A DNA stretch of 64,000 nt from Pseudarthrobacter sp. Fe7 (GCA_024372495.1 CP099977.1:62001-126000); one strand, 5' to 3'; shown: positions 28,388 to 38,374, counted from the first letter of the stretch. Notes: generated from the letters alone by a model not told the origin. A program made the numbers and translations.

Positions 28388-28410
28388 AAGATTCTGTTAT
28401 GCAGAATCTT
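28388..28410. promoter_or_regulatory. IclR operator 1, overlapping the regulator start
   Basis: AAGATTCTG-N5-CAGAATCTT, a perfect 9-bp inverted repeat with a 5-base spacer. The ATG of the IclR gene (28399-28401) falls inside the spacer, so binding would block its own translation start region as well as the divergent MFS/hydroxylase promoter. The core ATTCTG-N5-CAGAAT recurs before the dioxygenase gene. Confidence 0.8.
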
Positions 28411-29207
28411 CCGGCCCGACGGAAGCCCACCTACTCCATCGAAGCTGTGGACAACGCCCTGCAGGCTCCTCCAGCTCCTGCGGGACGTGGGCAGCCTGCG
28501 GCTCAAGGACGCGGCCGCGGAACTCGGCGTGGCGCCCTCCACGGCGCACCGGCTCCTGGCCATGCTGGTGTACCGGGGATTTGCGGTCCAGGACGAGACA
28601 CGCCGGTACGTGCCAGGGCCTGCCATGGGCGCCGGCCCTGCCGGCTTCAGCTGGACCCGGCAACTGCGGGATATTTCCCGGCCGCACATGGAGGGGCTTT
28701 GTGCGCGCACCAATGAAACCGTCAACCTGATGATCCGGGTGGGCACCAAGGTCCGGTTCCTGGACACGGTGGAAAGCTCGAACATCCTCCGCGTGGGTGA
28801 CCGGCAGGGGACCCTGCTTCCTGCACACAGGGCCTCCGGCGGGAAGGCCATCCTCGCCGAGCCTGGATCCCGCTGTGCTGGATCAGCTGTTCCGCAGCCC
28901 CAACGCCGAGCTGGCGGGTGACTACATTTCCGACGCCGAGTACCCGGCATTCCTGCGCGAACTTGAGTCGGTGCGGGCCAACGGATTCGCGGCCAACTTT
29001 GAGGGCACCGAGGAAGGCATCAGCGCCTTTGGGATGGCGCTGCACAACGGCAACGGCGTGGTGGTGGGTGCCTTGAGCGTGGCCACTCCGGTTGCCCGGT
29101 TCCGGCCACTGTTCGACGCCGGCCTGGTGGGCGTCATGATGGAAACCCGGCGCCAATTGGAGATTGATATCGCCGCCAATCCGGTGGACGGCGCAGCGGG
29201 GAGTTGA
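28399..29207 (+). CDS. IclR-family regulator of the gentisate locus (two apparent frameshifts)
   Basis: N-terminal winged helix: the first break (AGGCT 28463-28467) restores NALQLLQLLRDVG, then LRLKDAAAELGVAPSTAHRL as the recognition helix. The effector domain contains LCARTNETVNLMIRVG and VRFLDTVESSNIL. The second break is at 28860-28864 (LAE-LDPAVLDQLF). Ends VGVMMETRRQLEIDIAANP. About 268 residues. Two unaltered AGCT sites remain in this gene (28473-28476 and 28885-28888). Divergent from the transporter and next to the dioxygenase, it probably controls both through matching operators. Confidence 0.88.
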
Positions 29208-29232
29208 CCTCGGCGGACACGCATCCAGAGAA

Positions 29233-29253
29233 ATATTCTGCCTGTCAGAATAT
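29233..29253. promoter_or_regulatory. IclR operator 2, upstream of gentisate dioxygenase
   Basis: ATATTCTG-N5-CAGAATAT, a perfect 8-bp inverted repeat with the same core and spacing (ATTCTG-N5-CAGAAT) as the site at 28388. It lies between the IclR stop and the GTG at 29327, with TTGACC (29204-29209) upstream as a possible -35. Confidence 0.8.
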
Positions 29254-29326
29254 GCTGGGGATCACAGCCCGCATTCCCTATGGTCGAATCCACGCCGCAG
29301 TCAGTCCGCACGCAAGGAGAAGGCCA

Positions 29327-30469
29327 GTGTCGATCAGAGCTGAAAACCAAACACATGAATCTGTGGCCCAGGAACACCACGTTCCCGAGCCGACCCCGGA
29401 AGAGGCTGCCCAGCTTGAGCAGCTGTACCAGGACTTTGACAAGGAGAACCTGATTCCGTTGTGGACGGAGATCGCGGACCTGATGCCGATGGTCCCGTCC
29501 CCAAAGGCGGTGCCGCATGTGTGGCGGTGGGACGACCTGTACCCGCTGGCCGCCCGCGCCGGGGACCTTGTTCCGGTGGGCCGTGGCGGGGAGCGCCGGG
29601 CCATTGCACTGGCGAACCCGGGCCTGGGCGGCACGCCGTATGCTACCCCCACCCTGTGGGCAGCCATCCAGTACCTGGGCGGCCGCGAGACAGCCCCGGA
29701 GCACCGCCATTCGCAGAACGCGTTCCGGTTCGTGGTGGAGGGCGAAGGCGTATGGACCGTGGTGAACGGCGACCCCGTACGCATGTCCCGCGGCGATTTC
29801 CTGCTCACCCCGGGCTGGAACTTCCACGGCCACCACAACGACACCGATGAGCCGATGGCCTGGATCGATGGCCTGGACATTCCGTTCGTCCACTACGCCG
29901 ATGCCGGGTTCTTCGAGTTCGGCACCGAGCGCGTCACCGACGAGGCCACCCCGGACATCTCCCGCTCCGAACGGCTCTGGGCCCACCCCGGCCTGCGTCC
30001 GCTCTCCGGCCTGGAGAACACCACCAACTCCCCCATCGCCGCCTACCGGTGGAAGTACACAGACGCCGCCCTGCGCGAACAGCTGCTCCTCGAAGACGAG
30101 GGCCACCCCGCCACCGTCTCCCAGGGCCACGCCGCCATCCGGTACACCAACCCCACCACCGGCGGGGACGTCATGCCCACCATCCGCGCCGAATTCCACC
30201 GGCTCCGCGCCGGCGCCAGCACCGAGACCGTCCGCGAGGTGGGCTCCAGCGTCTGGCAGGTCTTTGAGGGCACCGGCACCGTGACCCTGAACGGCGAAAC
30301 CAGGGTCCTGGCCAAGGGCGACCTGTTCGTGGTCCCGTCCTGGGCTGCATGGTCCCTACAGGCCGACGCTGGCTCACGAACGGAGTTCGATCTGTTCCGG
30401 TTCAGCGACGCCCCCATCTTTGAGCGCCTGAACTTCAACCGCACCTACATCGAAGGACGCACCAAGTAA
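29327..30469 (+). CDS. Gentisate 1,2-dioxygenase
   Basis: About 380 residues from GTG 29327, with AAGGAG seven bases upstream. Double cupin: the first has TAPEHRHSQNAFRFVVEGEG (HXH iron ligands and Glu) and NFHGHHNDTDEPMAW; the second starts near FHRLRAGASTETVREVGSS. Opens the gentisate ring to maleylpyruvate using Fe(II) and O2. Stop and the next gene's ATG overlap (TAATG), so translation is coupled with the hydrolase that follows. Third-position C is heavy in the middle of the gene. Intact. Confidence 0.94.
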   Translation: MSIRAENQTHESVAQEHHVPEPTPEEAAQLEQLYQDFDKENLIPLWTEIADLMPMVPSPKAVPHVWRWDDLYPLAARAGDLVPVGRGGERRAIALANPGLGGTPYATPTLWAAIQYLGGRETAPEHRHSQNAFRFVVEGEGVWTVVNGDPVRMSRGDFLLTPGWNFHGHHNDTDEPMAWIDGLDIPFVHYADAGFFEFGTERVTDEATPDISRSERLWAHPGLRPLSGLENTTNSPIAAYRWKYTDAALREQLLLEDEGHPATVSQGHAAIRYTNPTTGGDVMPTIRAEFHRLRAGASTETVREVGSSVWQVFEGTGTVTLNGETRVLAKGDLFVVPSWAAWSLQADAGSRTEFDLFRFSDAPIFERLNFNRTYIEGRTK

Positions 30470-31293
30470 TGAAACTCCTCACCCTCCGCACTCCTGCCGG
30501 CAACAAGGCGGTCCGCCAGGACGGCGACACCCTCACCGAGATCCCGGGCTTCTCCGACGTCGGCGCCTTGCTGCAGGACCCCAACTGGGAAACCACCGCG
30601 AAGGCGGCCAACGGCCCAACGCACGCGCTCGACGGCGCCGACCTCGCCGCCGTCGTACCTGCCCCGGGCAAGATCATCTGCGTGGGCCACAACTACCGCA
30701 ACCACATCAAGGAGATGGGGCGCGAAGTCCCCGAGCACCCCACCCTGTTCGCCAAGTACGCCGAATCCCTGATCGGGCCCAACGACGACCTGGCCCTGCC
30801 CCAGGAGTCGGACACCGTGGACTGGGAGGCCGAGCTCGCCGTGGTGATCGGCAAAACCGGCCGCCGCATCCCCGAAGCCCAGGCCGCGGAGCACATCGCC
30901 GGCTACTCCGTGCTGAACGACATCTCCATGCGCGACTACCAGTTCCGCACCATCCAGTGGCTGCAGGGCAAGACCTGGGAGAAGTCCACCCCGTTCGGCC
31001 CCGCCCTGGTCACCAAGGACGAATTCACTGCCGGGCCGCTGATGACCTCAGCAGTGGACGGTGACGTCCAGCAGTCCACCCCCACGTCCGACCTGGTGTT
31101 TACCCCGGAATTCCTGGTGTCCTACATCTCCACCATCATCACGCTGAACCCCGGCGACGTGATCGCCACCGGCACCCCCGGCGGCGTAGGCCACGCCCAG
31201 GACCCCAAGCGCTACCTGCAGGAGGGCCAGGTCCTGGTCACCACCATCGAGGGCCTGGGCCAGCTGACAAACCGCGTGGTCAAGGAAGCCTGA
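30469..31293 (+). CDS. Fumarylacetoacetate hydrolase family; fumarylpyruvate hydrolase
   Basis: 274 residues. ICVGHNYRNHIKEMG and VDWEAELAVVIGKTGRRIPE carry the metal-binding Glu residues, and LNDISMRDYQFRTIQ the Asp, of the FAH fold. Ends in VIATGTPGGVGHAQDP. In this cluster it should split fumarylpyruvate into fumarate and pyruvate, the last step of the gentisate route. ATG overlaps the dioxygenase stop; its stop overlaps the next ATG (TGATG). Intact. Confidence 0.92.
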   Translation: MKLLTLRTPAGNKAVRQDGDTLTEIPGFSDVGALLQDPNWETTAKAANGPTHALDGADLAAVVPAPGKIICVGHNYRNHIKEMGREVPEHPTLFAKYAESLIGPNDDLALPQESDTVDWEAELAVVIGKTGRRIPEAQAAEHIAGYSVLNDISMRDYQFRTIQWLQGKTWEKSTPFGPALVTKDEFTAGPLMTSAVDGDVQQSTPTSDLVFTPEFLVSYISTIITLNPGDVIATGTPGGVGHAQDPKRYLQEGQVLVTTIEGLGQLTNRVVKEA

Positions 31294-32051
31294 TGGTCGC
31301 CCGGCACGACCAGACCGCCGATCCCGTCCTGCTCGAAGGGCTCCTGCAGGCACGGCGCGGCACCGCGTTCTTCGCCCGCAAGCTCAACGAGCTCACCGAC
31401 GCGGAACTGGACGGGGACTCGCTCCTGCCGGGCTGGACCCGCCGGCACGTTGTAGCCCACGTGGGCTACAACGCCCGTGCCGTCGCGCGTCTGGTCGAAT
31501 GGGCGGCCACCGGTGTGGAAACACCCATGTATCCGTCGGTCGAGGTGCGCAACCACGAGATCGACTTCGGGGCCACCCTGTCCCCCATCGCGCTGCGGAA
31601 CCTGTTCGACCACTCCGCGGTCCATCTGAACGTCGAGTGGCGCGACCTGCCCGCTGACAACTGGCACCACAAGGTCAAAACCGTCCAGGGCAGGACCGTC
31701 CCGGCGGAAGAGACCGTGTGGATGCGGACCCGTGAGGTCTGGGTCCATGCGGTGGACCTGGACAACGGGGCAACGTTCAAGGATATCCCTGAGCCCGTCC
31801 TGGAACGGCTCCTGACGGACATTGCCGGCGCCTGGCATGCCCGAAGCACCGACAAGGACCTGGTGGTCGAAGTCACCGGACAGCCGAACCCGCTGACCTT
31901 AGGGGACACCACGGCCGCTTCCCCCACTGTGGTGTCAGGCTCCCTGCCGGCCATCGCGCAGTGGGCTACCGGCCGGGGCACGGACGGAACCACGGCACAG
32001 CGCGACGGCGAATCCACCACACCGGCGCTCCCGGCACCCGCCTGGATCTAG
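31293..32051 (+). CDS. Mycothiol-dependent maleylpyruvate isomerase
   Basis: 252 residues. N-terminal DinB-like four-helix domain with LLPGWTRRHVVAHVGYNARA, whose His is a zinc ligand, and EVRNHEIDFG; the C-terminal part is a small alpha/beta domain. The family isomerises maleylpyruvate to fumarylpyruvate with mycothiol as cofactor, a thiol limited to actinobacteria. It is coupled to the hydrolase by a TGATG overlap and completes the pathway between ring cleavage and hydrolysis. Intact. Confidence 0.92.
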   Translation: MVARHDQTADPVLLEGLLQARRGTAFFARKLNELTDAELDGDSLLPGWTRRHVVAHVGYNARAVARLVEWAATGVETPMYPSVEVRNHEIDFGATLSPIALRNLFDHSAVHLNVEWRDLPADNWHHKVKTVQGRTVPAEETVWMRTREVWVHAVDLDNGATFKDIPEPVLERLLTDIAGAWHARSTDKDLVVEVTGQPNPLTLGDTTAASPTVVSGSLPAIAQWATGRGTDGTTAQRDGESTTPALPAPAWI

Positions 32052-32061
32052 CGTGAAGGCC

Positions 32062-32091
32062 GGCCAGGGTCTGACTCATCGGATCCTGGCC
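32062..32091 (+). terminator. Weak hairpin after maleylpyruvate isomerase
   Basis: GGCCAGG (32062-32068) pairs with CCTGGCC (32085-32091) eleven bases after the stop. It has no T-run, so termination is uncertain. The remaining spacer to 32221 holds an A/T-rich stretch (TATTCCATATTTCG near 32135) that could be part of the PucR gene promoter. Confidence 0.4.
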
Positions 32092-32221
32092 CGCCTCGGT
32101 CCGTGAACCAAAAATGCTGCCCCGGGATTGGATGCTATTCCATATTTCGAACCCTTCGCCCTCGGTACCATGAGGTGACCGGACAGAGCCGTCCGGTGGG
32201 ATCGACGTAAAAGGAAACCCC

Positions 32222-33823
32222 ATGTCCGTGGTTACGGTGGATGACATCCTCTCGGACCTCCCCCTCGGTTTCGCCAGCCTCATCCTGCGGCCGGCCCCGT
32301 CCGCGGCCGCGATTGAACGCTTCCTGATCCTTGACGCGGACGATGGACCGGTCGACGCTTCGGGCGCCTTCGTGCTGCTGATCGGCGTCCGTGGCCGCAC
32401 CGCCCTGCCGGCCCTGCGGCGGCTGCTCAGGACCCCGCCACCTGTCGTCGCGGTCAAGGGCAGCCGGGACGACCTCGCTGAGGTGGAGGAACTCATCCGC
32501 GCCGCCGGGGCCGGCCTCCTGTTGGTGGATCCGGGCGCCGACTGGGACCGGCTCCTCTCCATCGCCAAGGACCGGATCCAGCCGCGCAGCTACCAAAGCG
32601 AAGTCCTGACGCTGCTTGAAGAAGATCTCTTCGCCATCGCCCAGACCACGGCCCGGCTGACGTCCAGCCACGTGGTCATCGAGGATGCGGCCAACAAAGT
32701 CCTTGCCTACTCAACAGTCACCAACGACATCGACGAGCCTGCGCAAGGCGTCCATCCTTGCCCGCCGCGGCCCCCGGAAATACGAGCCTGCTGCTCAAGG
32801 ACCTGGGCGCATACCGGGAACTCCACCGCACCCGCGAACCGGTCCGCGTTCCTGCCCGGCCCCAGGACGGCCTGCGGGAGCGCGTGGCCGTCACGCTGTT
32901 CGCCGGCGAGCGGATCATGGGCTACATCTGGCTCCAGGAGACAGGGGACGGCTTCGGACCGGACGTCGAGTACGTCCTGACCGGAGCCGCGGCACGGGTA
33001 TCCGCCGAGTTGATCCGCTACCGCAACCAGCAATCCATGCACATGCGGGAGGACAGGATCGCCCGGATCCTCTCAGGCCCCGCCGAGGCCGCCGCCAGCG
33101 CCCACAGCGCGAAGATCCCGGCGGATCGGCCGGCCGCATTGATCCTGATCGGCATGTCAGACGCCGACTCCCTGGCTGACGACGCCGCACTCAAGCACGG
33201 CGAACTCGCCAACCTCGCCTCCATCCACGCCGCCGCATACAAGGCCACCGCCGTCGTGGGGCAGTTCAACGGGGACACCGCCATCATCGTGCCGGACCTG
33301 CAGTCCAGCACCGGGGAGCAGGGACTGCGCGCGCTGGCCGAGGCAGTGGTCCGGGACGCCCGCAAACACCTCGGCCTCGGCGCATTCGCCGCCGTCGGCC
33401 CCCTGGTACCGGACCTTTTGACCCTGCACACCGCCACCCGCCTGACTGTTGCCCTCCTCGCATGCGTGGGCAGGCTCTGAAAGCGGCGGGGTGGCTTCGG
33501 TGGACGAGTTCGAGGCGGAAATCCTCTACCGGGAGGCCGGCCGGAACTTCGCTACGTCCCCGTTCCGCCACCGAAGCCTCACCGCGCTGCTGCGCGGCGA
33601 CCCCGAACTCGCTGAAACCCTGCGTGCCTACTTCGACGCATCGTTTGACGTCGCAGAGTGTGCCCGCCGGATGAATCTGCACAAGAACACGGTGTATTAC
33701 CGGGTGGGCAAAGCCACCCGGGTCACCGGCCTTGATTTCGGCAACCCCCGTGACTCCCTGGTGGCGCTGCTCCACATCCAGGAATGGGCAGCCACCCCCA
33801 ACCACGCATCAGGCAGGAAATGA
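32222..33823 (+). CDS. PucR-family transcriptional regulator (three apparent frameshifts)
   Basis: Start MSVVTVDDILSDLPLGF, the usual PucR N-terminal domain, followed by a GAF-like middle part (ASILARRGPRKYE, VAVTLFAGERIMGYIWL) and a C-terminal PucR HTH (RMNLHKNTVYYRVGKATRVT). Breaks at AGCCT 32736-32740, AGCCT 32785-32789 and AGGCT 33472-33476 (VGSSESGGVASVDEF); each one-base removal leads directly into the next segment, about 532 residues in all. The stop overlaps the glsA ATG (ATGA), so it is cotranscribed with glutaminase and probably governs the genes up to 38120. Confidence 0.88.
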
Positions 33824-34774
33824 CAACAACACTGGACACCGCGCCCCTGGATGCCCTCGTCGAAGAGATCGTCCGGCACCACCGGCCCCGCCAAGGGACC
33901 GGGACCGTCCCACGGAACATTCCATTCCTGGCCGACGTTCCGTTCGACCGCTTCGGGATCGCCATCGCCACCACCGCCGGCGCTACCTTCAGCGCCGGCG
34001 ATGCGGACGTCCCCTTTTCCATCCAGAGCATCTCCAAAGTGTTCACGCTGGCCATGGCGCTGCAGGGCAACAGATCCGCCCGGCTGTGGTCCCGGGTCCT
34101 GCGCGAACCGTCCGGAACGTCCTTCAACTCGTTGGTGCAGGCTCGAGGCCGAACACGGCATCCCGCGCAACCCCTTCATCAACGCGGGTGCCCTGGTGGT
34201 CACGGACCACCTGATGGAAGAAACGCCCGACGCCGCCACGCAGGTCCTGCGGTTCCTCACCGGACAGTCCGGCACCCCGCAGCCGGGGCCGGGCAGGGAG
34301 GGCCCGTTCATCGACGAGGCCGCCGCCGCCGGCGAACTGGCCAGCAGCAGCCGCAACCTTGCCCTGGCGCATTTCCTGAAGGACTTCGGCAACCTCACGC
34401 AGCCTGCGGAAGCGGTGGTGGACAACTACGTCCGGCAGTGCTCGATCATGATGACCTGCGAGCAGTTGGCCAGGGCCGGATTGTTCCTTGCCAATGATGG
34501 CCAGGGAGCATCCGGACCGGTGCTGTCCCGCAGCGAGGCCAAACGGATCGGCTCCATCATGCTCACCTGCGGCATGTATGACGCAGCGGGCGAGTTTGCC
34601 TACCGGGTGGGACTTCCGGGTAAAAGCGGGGTAGGCGGCGGCATCCTTGTGATCGTCCCGGGCCAGTGCGCCATCTGCGTCTGGAGTCCGCGCCTGGATG
34701 CCAAAGGAAACTCCCTTGCCGGCACCGCAGCCCTCGCCGACCTGTCCGACCGCACCGGCTGGTCCGTTTTCTAA
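33820..34774 (+). CDS. glsA: Glutaminase (apparent frameshift)
   Basis: Hydrolyses glutamine to glutamate and ammonia. Start MTTTLDTAPLDALVEEIV. SIQSISKVF contains the catalytic SXXK Ser/Lys pair. At AGGCT 34139-34143 one base must be removed (LVQ-LEAEHGIPRNPFINAG), after which the AGALVVTDHL and GLPGKSGVGGGI motifs follow to the SVF C-terminus. About 317 residues, normal for GlsA. It sits between the PucR regulator and an amino-acid permease. Confidence 0.92.
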
Positions 34775-34820
34775 TTTTCCCCAACCCTGACAGATCTTTA
34801 CCGGATTGAAAGGAATACCC

Positions 34821-36338
34821 ATGCCCAACAACCCCAATGACGAGGTTGAGTTCGACCATCTGATTGACGGCGGTCACGCGCATGCGTCCGAGACCTCCCT
34901 GCACGCGGAGGACAAGGGCTACCACAAGAACCTCAAACCGCGGCAGATCCAGATGATCGCGATCGGCGGTGCGATTGGTACCGGCCTGTTCCTGGGCGCC
35001 GGCGGCCGACTGAACGCCGCGGGCCCGTCCCTGGTCATCGCCTACGCCGTGTGCGGGTTCTTCGCGTTCCTGATCCTGCGCGCCCTGGGCGAACTGGTCC
35101 TGCACCGGCCCTCCTCGGGCTCCTTCGTCTCCTACGCCCGCGAATTCTTCGGCGAAAAAGCCGCATTCGTCTCCGGCTGGTTCTACTGGATCAACTGGGC
35201 CACCACCACCATCGTGGACATCACCGCCGCAGCCCTCTACATGCACTTCTTCGGCAACTACATCCCCTGGATGGCCGACGTCCCCCAGTGGGCCTGGGCA
35301 CTGACCGCCCTCATCGTCGTCCTGGCCCTGAACCTGGTCTCCGTGAAAGTCTTCGGCGAAATGGAATTCTGGTTCGCCCTGATCAAAGTCGCCGCCCTCG
35401 TCGCCTTCCTGATCATCGGCACCTACTTCGTCATCTTCGGCACCCCCGTCTCCGGCCAACCCGTCGGCATCAGCCTCCTGTCCGATAACGGCGGGATCTT
35501 CCCCAACGGCCTGCTCCCCATGATCATCCTCATGCAAGGCGTCCTGTTCGCCTACGCCTCCATCGAACTCGTCGGCACCGCCGCCGGCGAAACCGAAAAC
35601 CCCGAAAAAATCATGCCCAAAGCCATCAACTCCGTAGTCTTCCGCATCGCCGTGTTCTACGTCGGCTCCGTGATCCTCCTGGCCCTGCTGCTGCCCTTCA
35701 CCTCCTACCAAAAAGGCGTCAGCCCCTTCGTGACGTTCTTCGGCTCCATCGGCGTCCAAGGCGTAGACGTCATCATGAACCTCGTCGTCCTCACCGCCGC
35801 CCTGTCCTCCCTGAACGCCGGACTCTACTCCACCGGCCGGATCCTACGCTCCATGTCCGTCAACGGCTCCGCCCCCAAATTCGCCTCCCGCATGAACAAA
35901 GCAGGCGTCCCCTACGGCGGCATCGCCATCACCGCCACCGTCTCCCTCCTCGGCGTCCCCCTGAACTACCTCGTCCCCGCCGACGCCTTCGAAATCGTCC
36001 TCAACATCGCCTCCGTCGGCATCATCATGACCTGGGCCACCATCGTCCTCTGCCAAATCCAACTCAAACGCTGGGCCGACAAAGGCTGGGTCGAACGCCC
36101 CACCTTCCGCATGTTCGGCGCCCCCTACACCGGCTACCTCTCCCTCCTCTTCCTCATCGGCGTCCTCATCATGGTCTTCATCGACTCACCCCTGACCATG
36201 CTCGTCACCGCCATCGCCTCCATCCTCATGATCATCGGCTGGTACGCCTGCCGCACCCGCATCCGCCACATCGCCGAAACCCGCGACGGCTACACCGGGA
36301 CGGCACCCGTCATCGCCAACCGGACACCCATCGCGTAA
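34821..36338 (+). CDS. Amino-acid permease, APC superfamily (AAT type)
   Basis: 505 residues, intact, twelve hydrophobic helices. Helix 1 starts [20 protein letters not shown], the signature of AAT-type amino-acid:proton symporters; [13 protein letters not shown] is the conserved loop after helix 6. Closest in type to Asn/Gln/Pro permeases, which fits its place behind glutaminase. From about 35150 on, the codons GAA, AAA and CAA replace GAG, AAG and CAG, and C-ending codons dominate, unlike its neighbours or its own first part. Confidence 0.9.
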   Translation: MPNNPNDEVEFDHLIDGGHAHASETSLHAEDKGYHKNLKPRQIQMIAIGGAIGTGLFLGAGGRLNAAGPSLVIAYAVCGFFAFLILRALGELVLHRPSSGSFVSYAREFFGEKAAFVSGWFYWINWATTTIVDITAAALYMHFFGNYIPWMADVPQWAWALTALIVVLALNLVSVKVFGEMEFWFALIKVAALVAFLIIGTYFVIFGTPVSGQPVGISLLSDNGGIFPNGLLPMIILMQGVLFAYASIELVGTAAGETENPEKIMPKAINSVVFRIAVFYVGSVILLALLLPFTSYQKGVSPFVTFFGSIGVQGVDVIMNLVVLTAALSSLNAGLYSTGRILRSMSVNGSAPKFASRMNKAGVPYGGIAITATVSLLGVPLNYLVPADAFEIVLNIASVGIIMTWATIVLCQIQLKRWADKGWVERPTFRMFGAPYTGYLSLLFLIGVLIMVFIDSPLTMLVTAIASILMIIGWYACRTRIRHIAETRDGYTGTAPVIANRTPIA

Positions 36339-36378
36339 CTGCCCAGACTTCCGCTGACACGCAACCTGAAGAAAGAAC

Positions 36379-38120
36379 ATGACACCAGAGCCCCAGTCCA
36401 CCCTGACCCTCTCCGCTGCCCGGCCGGCCGCCGTCGTCCATCACGGACAAAGCGACGCCCGGCCAGACGGGACGGACGCCGTCCGGCCCGCCTTAAAGTC
36501 CGCCGGGCACGTCATTGTCGATTCCCTGGTGGCCCATGGCGTGGAACGCACCTACGTGGTTCCGGGCGAGAGCTTCCTCGACGTGCTCGATGGCCTGCAC
36601 AACTCGGCGATAGAGACCATCGTGTGCCGGCACGAAGGCGGCGCCGCCTACATGGCCGAAGCCGACGGCAAGCTGAACCAGCGGCCCGGCGTCGCGATGG
36701 TCACCCGCGGCCCCGGCGCCGCCAACGCGCATGTGGGCCTGCACACCGCCTGGCAGGATTCGACCCCCATGCTGCTCTTCGTGGGCCTTATCCCCTTCGC
36801 CCACCGCGACCGTGAAGCGTTCCAGGAGTTCGACATCAAGTCCTGGTTCGACACCGGGGCCAAGCGGGTCATGGTGCTGGACCACGCGGAGCGGGCATCG
36901 GAGATCGTGGCAGAAGCCATGTTTGCCGCCATGAGCGGACGGCCCGGGCCTGTGGTCATCGGCCTGCCCGAGGATGTTATCCGCCAGACCATCAGCCCAG
37001 CGCTCCATCCCGCGATTCCCGTGGCGGCCGGCGGCATGAACAGCACGGACATTGCGGCGCTCGAGGCGGCGCTGGCCGGATCCAGGAAGCCGCTCTTCGT
37101 CACCGGCGGCAACGATTGGACCCCGAAGCCGCCGGGCAGCTCACCGGCTGGCTGGAACGGCACAGTATCCCTGCGGCGGCGGAATGGCGGACGCAGGGAA
37201 CGGTTCCCTTCGATTCGCCGTCCTATGTCGGTCCCATCGGGTACGGCCGCCCCAGGCCCACCTACGACCTGCTGGAGGAAACAGACCTCCTGGTCTTCGT
37301 GGGGACGGTCCCGGGCGATGTGATTACTGACGGTTTCGTCTGCCGGCAGGACTGGGCCAAGAAGAACTTCCTGGTCACCGTGGACCCGTCGCTGCGCGGA
37401 AGATCGGGTCCGGTCTCGCGCCAGATCCTGGCAAAGCCGGAAGCTTTTGTGCGCGACCTTGCCGGCATCACCCTGCCGGTAAAGGAAGAGTGGAAAGACT
37501 GGACGGGCAGGATGCGCACGGAACAGGAACGCTTCGCCGCGCTGCCCCCGGCAACCCCCGCGGCGGGCAGGGCCAGGATGGACACCCTGATGGCGAACCT
37601 GGTGCCCCGGCTGCCCCAGGATGCGCTGGTGACGTTCGGGGCCGGTGAACACACCAACTGGGCGCACCGCTACTTCCCCACCCGCCGCTACGCCTCCATG
37701 CTCAGCGCCCGGAATGGCTCCATGGGGTACTCCATCCCCTCCGCCGTCGCCGCGTCCCTGGCTGATCCCGGACGGCGGGTGGTCACCATCGCCGGGGACG
37801 GCGAATTCCTCATGAACGGCCAGGAGCTGGCCACCGCCACCCAGTATGGGGCCACGCCCCTGGTGATCGTCATGGACAACCAGGAGTACGGCACCATCCG
37901 CACGCACCAGGAGCGGCACTATCCGCAGCGGGTATCCGGCACCCAACTCCGGAACCCCGACTTCGGGCTGATGGCCAAGGCATTTGGTGGTTTCGGCGTC
38001 ACGGTCACCGAGGACCGGGAGGTGCCGGGTGCCCTGGACGCAGCATTGGCGGCCATCGACCAGGACGGGGTGTTCGCGCTGATCCACCTTGTGGTGGATC
38101 AGCGCGTCAAGGCCTACTAA
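36379..38120 (+). CDS. Thiamine-pyrophosphate enzyme, acetolactate-synthase-like (apparent frameshift)
   Basis: About 581 residues in three domains. N-terminal PYR domain has the cofactor Glu in ETIVCRHEGGAAYMAEADG. The middle domain breaks near the CCCC run at 37121-37124; adding one C gives DWTPEAAGQLTGWLERH and reaches the PP domain with VTIAGDGEFLMNGQELATA and VIVMDNQEYGT (GDG...N motif). Related to acetolactate synthase large subunits and to glyoxylate carboligase- or oxalyl-type enzymes; no small subunit is adjacent. It may act on a keto acid made from the transported amino acid; inference. Confidence 0.82.
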
Positions 38121-38374
38121 GGGAACACGGCCCGTTCACGCGGGGCAGGTCTGGTGAGGCGGACGACGGCGGGCCCGCCGTCCCGCCGTCGTCCGGCAGC
38201 TGGAACAGGCAGGCTTCCTGAACATCCTGCTCTCAGCCAACGGGCAACTGCCCCAGTTCCAGTGGACCTCGGCCCTCAGCTCTGTCCCTGCGGCCTAGCA
38301 GGAACTGCCGCAGTTACAACCGCAAGGGGAAGGCCGGCACTTTCGTGCCGGCCTTCCGCTTTGAGCTTTCCAGG
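38121..38374. other. Intergenic stretch with a palindrome and a possible gene remnant
   Basis: After the thiamine enzyme stop, arms GGACGACGGCGGG and CCCGCCGTCGTCC (about 38160-38194) form a GC-rich hairpin. In the plus frame ending TAG at about 38298 there is a short C-terminus-like peptide (QLEQAGFLNILLSANGQ ... TSALSSVPAA) with no start, possibly the tail of a lost gene. A separate terminator follows at 38328. Confidence 0.3.
38328..38357. terminator. Intrinsic terminator hairpin
   Basis: GGAAGGCCGGCAC and GTGCCGGCCTTCC form a perfect 13-bp stem with a TTTC loop. It lies between the plus-strand PucR-to-thiamine-enzyme genes and the minus-strand small gene at 38375, and probably serves both directions. 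Confidence 0.75.

Noticed and set aside
34563..35759. A 398-codon minus-strand frame opposite the amino-acid permease
   Set aside because: Asp/Glu/Gly-rich low-complexity product caused by the permease's C-ending codons; no motif.
36648..38087. A 479-codon minus-strand frame opposite the thiamine enzyme
   Set aside because: Antisense shadow in high-G+C DNA; the plus-strand enzyme has clear cofactor motifs.
38158..38298. A short plus-strand coding tail after the thiamine enzyme
   Set aside because: No start codon, an upstream stop at 38155 and no recognisable match; kept only as a note in the intergenic entry.
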